Assembly: GCA_942491735.1 (NCBI GenBank)
Contig: CALOCN010000001.1
Span: forward strand, 744,001 to 808,000
Direction of reading: 5' to 3'
Length of the DNA stretch: 64,000 nt
DNA from: CALOCN01 sp942491735
Lineage (GTDB): Bacteria > Eisenbacteria > RBG-16-71-46 > JABDJR01
Shown here: in pieces, positions 62,118 to 64,000 of the stretch
Numbering within the stretch: position 1 is the stretch's first letter
Layout of the letters: every line of letters begins with the position of its first letter
The notes under the pieces: generated by a model
Database searches by the model: none
Seen by the model: the letters and a program-made list of their open reading frames with translations, nothing else
What the model was told of the DNA's origin: nothing
Translations under genes and position numbers: made by a program

Positions 62118-62948
62118 ATGTCCAATACCTCCCGCAATCCCCAGGAATACGAGATGACGCACGAATCCATGGTGCGCAATCTCGCCGCGCAGGCCGAGGC
62201 AGTCTGGCCCCAGGAGAAGGACCTCTTTCCCCGGTACGGGCTTGCCGCCGACACCCGGATCCTGGATCTGGCCTGCGGGACCGGGGAGATCTCCCGCAGG
62301 ATCGCGCCCATGTACCCGGAAGGGGACGTGACCGGCATCGATCTGCATCATCCCCACCTCGTGACGGCCTATGAAGCGGTCGGCGGGCCGGGGGGGCGTA
62401 TCCGGTTCCTGGTCGGGGACGGGTTCCACCTTCCGTTCGGCGCGGACACCTTCGATCTTTCCCTGTGCCGCCACACGCTGCAGGCGGTGCCGGACCCCCA
62501 GGACATGCTGGCCGAGATGCTCCGCGTGACCCGGCCGGGTGGCCGGCTTCACGTCCTGGCCGAGGACTACGCCATGATGCACTTCTACCCGACCCGTCTC
62601 GACTGTGACCGGTTCTGGCACGACGGTCCGCTCACCTTCGGCGATGTGAGCGGGACCAACCTGAGGGTGGGGCGGGCCATGGTGACCCTGCTCCGTCGCC
62701 TCGGGGTCGAGGACATCACGGTGGACTATCTGGTGGTGGATACCCTGCGGGTGGATCCTCGGATCATCGAACGCATCTGGATGGCCTGGAGGGACGGGTA
62801 CTCCGGGACTATCGCCCGCAACACCAGCCTGACCAAGTCGCAGATCGCCGCGTACTGGGAAGACATGCTGCGTTGTCTGCGGGATCCCCAGGGTTACGGG
62901 GTGTGGCTCATCCCCGCGGTCAGCGCGGTGGTTCCGGCGACCCGCTAG
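62118..62948 (+). CDS. Class I SAM-dependent methyltransferase
   Basis: 276 residues. Motif I ILDLACGTGEISRRIAP (about 48-64), acidic motif II VTGIDLHHPHLV, a motif-post-I region LVGDGFHLPFGADTFDLSLCRHTL, and LRVTRPGGRLHVLAED. The C-terminal half is a helical substrate cap. The acceptor cannot be predicted. AGGAGGCC-like sequence precedes the ATG. Its 3' end overlaps the convergent NHL gene by 29 bases. Confidence 0.88.
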   Translation: MSNTSRNPQEYEMTHESMVRNLAAQAEAVWPQEKDLFPRYGLAADTRILDLACGTGEISRRIAPMYPEGDVTGIDLHHPHLVTAYEAVGGPGGRIRFLVGDGFHLPFGADTFDLSLCRHTLQAVPDPQDMLAEMLRVTRPGGRLHVLAEDYAMMHFYPTRLDCDRFWHDGPLTFGDVSGTNLRVGRAMVTLLRRLGVEDITVDYLVVDTLRVDPRIIERIWMAWRDGYSGTIARNTSLTKSQIAAYWEDMLRCLRDPQGYGVWLIPAVSAVVPATR

Positions 62949-64000
62949 ATTCGTCCGACGGCTGGAACTTCTGGATCCGATTGTTCCCCGAGTCGACGAC
63001 ATAGATCGCCCCGTCCGGGCCCACGGCCACGTCCAGGGGTTCGTCGAACTGGCCCGGGTCCGAACCCCCTCGTCCGAAGCTCATGAGGAACGCCCCGTTC
63101 TCGTTGAACATCTGCACCCGCCGGTTGCCGAAGTCCACCACGTAGAGGTTTCCTTCGGCATCCAGATCGATTCCGGCGGGGTGCTGAAACTGACCCCCGC
63201 CGGCTCCGCGACTGCCCCAAACCGTCTCGACCCGCCCGTCCATGGAGAAGCGCTGCACCGTATCGTTGGTCCAGTCGGAAACGTAGACCCGGTCCGGGCC
63301 CACGGCGATTCCGTAGGGTTCGCGGAACCGGCCCGGTTCGGTGCCGAACCCGCCCCAGGTGCGAACCACTTCGAACCCGAGTCCCCGCGTGGTGAGGAGA
63401 AACGTGATGATGCGCTGCCGATTCGAGTCCACGACGTGGACCAGGCCATCGGAGCCAATGTCCATGTGCCAGGGGCGATCGAACACGTTGGTGCCCCCCT
63501 GGGTGGGGCCCCAACGTTTGGCGAACTCTCCCTGGGTGGTGAACACGGTGATCCGGTCCCGGTTGCGGCCCGGTTCGGTGTCCGAGACGTACACCTGACC
63601 CGCCGCGTCCACCGCGATACCCGACATGACAAAGAAGGTGGTGGTCTGGTTGGTGGCGTCGAAGGGGTCATTCTCTTCCCAGCTCGACCACCGCTTGATG
63701 TAGTTCCCATCCTGGCCGAACTTCTGGACCCGCAGGTTTCCGCTGTCCGAGACAAAGACGTTGCCCGCCTGATCCACGGCGATTCCGTTGGGACGATCGA
63801 ACTGCCCCGACGCGTCACCTTGGCTGCCCCACTGGGCAACGAACGCCGGGCGCTCCCGGGCCTGGGCCGCGATGTCGAGCCGGAAGGGGATGGAGTCGCA
63901 CTCCGTGTTGAGCAGGACGAACCCGCGGTAGAGACCAGGGGTCGTCTCCCGGGTCACCGTGGCCCCGAGGGTCACGGTATGCGATGCGTCGGCCGGGATA
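62920..64000 (-). CDS. NHL-repeat beta-propeller protein, 5' end cut by the window
   Basis: The visible 360 codons are the C-terminal part of a larger protein; the frame is open to the window edge with no start. After a beta-sandwich-like stretch (VTLGATVTRETTPGLYRGFVL) come about six NHL blades of the form G-x-F-x-x-P-x-G-[IV]-A-[VI]-D-x-x-G-[NQ]-V-[YF]-V-[SV]-D-x-x-N, for example FDRPNGIAVDQAGNVFVSDS and FQHPAGIDLDAEGNLYVVD. Probably an exported protein; partner unknown. It overlaps the convergent methyltransferase by 29 bases. Confidence 0.88.
   Translation of the reverse strand, partial: IPADASHTVTLGATVTRETTPGLYRGFVLLNTECDSIPFRLDIAAQARERPAFVAQWGSQGDASGQFDRPNGIAVDQAGNVFVSDSGNLRVQKFGQDGNYIKRWSSWEENDPFDATNQTTTFFVMSGIAVDAAGQVYVSDTEPGRNRDRITVFTTQGEFAKRWGPTQGGTNVFDRPWHMDIGSDGLVHVVDSNRQRIITFLLTTRGLGFEVVRTWGGFGTEPGRFREPYGIAVGPDRVYVSDWTNDTVQRFSMDGRVETVWGSRGAGGGQFQHPAGIDLDAEGNLYVVDFGNRRVQMFNENGAFLMSFGRGGSDPGQFDEPLDVAVGPDGAIYVVDSGNNRIQKFQPSDESSGSPEPPR

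Noticed and set aside
1..64000. CRISPR arrays, insertion sequences, integrase or attachment sites
   Set aside because: No regularly spaced repeats, transposase, recombinase or tRNA-flanking repeats were found; the only mobile element seen is the intein.

Overview
The window is from a GC-rich, Gram-negative (diderm) bacterium. It encodes RND efflux pumps with periplasmic adaptors and an outer-membrane channel, lipoproteins with lipoboxes, and NtrC-type sigma-54 regulation. Eukaryote-like signalling proteins (Ser/Thr kinase with AAA and TPR regions, TPR-CHAT protease, ephrin-receptor-like Cys repeats), tandem DUF3857/transglutaminase proteins and a PEP-synthase/receiver fusion suggest a deep FCB-group or Gemmatimonadota/Eisenbacteria/Krumholzibacteriota-like lineage, or a Myxococcota-like one. 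That placement is inference; no rRNA or ribosomal marker is present. No tRNA, rRNA, CRISPR array or insertion sequence was found.

Region 1 (0.1-15.0 kb, minus strand) is a copper/silver-type detoxification operon: histidine kinase, sigma-54 response regulator, small Cys-rich protein, TolC-type channel, CusB-like adaptor, CusA-like pump, Cu P1B ATPase, DUF2231 membrane protein, periplasmic metal-binding protein and diheme cytochrome c. Most genes overlap by 4 bases (ATGA or GTGA). The same small metal-binding module (CxMHP...CxxCxM) recurs four times in three of these proteins.

Region 2 (15.4-21.0 kb, plus strand) starts divergently with a PII-like protein. A YHS mini-protein, several tiny membrane proteins, an isoprenylcysteine-methyltransferase-like enzyme, an NAD-dependent epimerase, a VKOR/SPW-repeat membrane protein and a lycopene-cyclase-like membrane protein follow. 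The 483-bp gap between regions 1 and 2 carries a sigma-54 promoter facing each way and an inverted repeat between them, so the two-component system probably controls both operons.

Region 3 (20.9-36.2 kb) is mixed: an EamA transporter, a secreted DUF4198 protein, a PEP-synthase-like/receiver protein with STAS-like and GNAT partners, a nucleotidyltransferase-containing toxin-antitoxin-like pair with a very clear leaderless promoter and a palindromic operator, a secreted Cys-rich repeat protein, glutamate dehydrogenase, a GT2 glycosyltransferase, a secreted dimethylformamidase-beta-like protein, and a radical SAM protein whose Fe-S motif is split by a LAGLIDADG intein.

Region 4 (36.4-52.6 kb) is the most GC-rich. 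It holds an rRNA/tRNA 2'-O-methyltransferase, two tandem transglutaminase-like proteins (the second lacking its catalytic residues), an ECF sigma / zinc-finger anti-sigma / TPR-CHAT protease operon divergent from an S8 protease lipoprotein, a giant kinase-cyclase-AAA-TPR protein, a DUF368 transporter and a CDF metal transporter.

Region 5 (52.6-57.9 kb) is a visibly less GC-rich Czc-like island: an ArsR repressor divergent from an adaptor and pump. Region 6 (58.1-64.0 kb) holds a ferredoxin-NADP reductase, a PLP dehydratase, a SulP transporter, a methyltransferase and a partial NHL-repeat protein cut by the window end.
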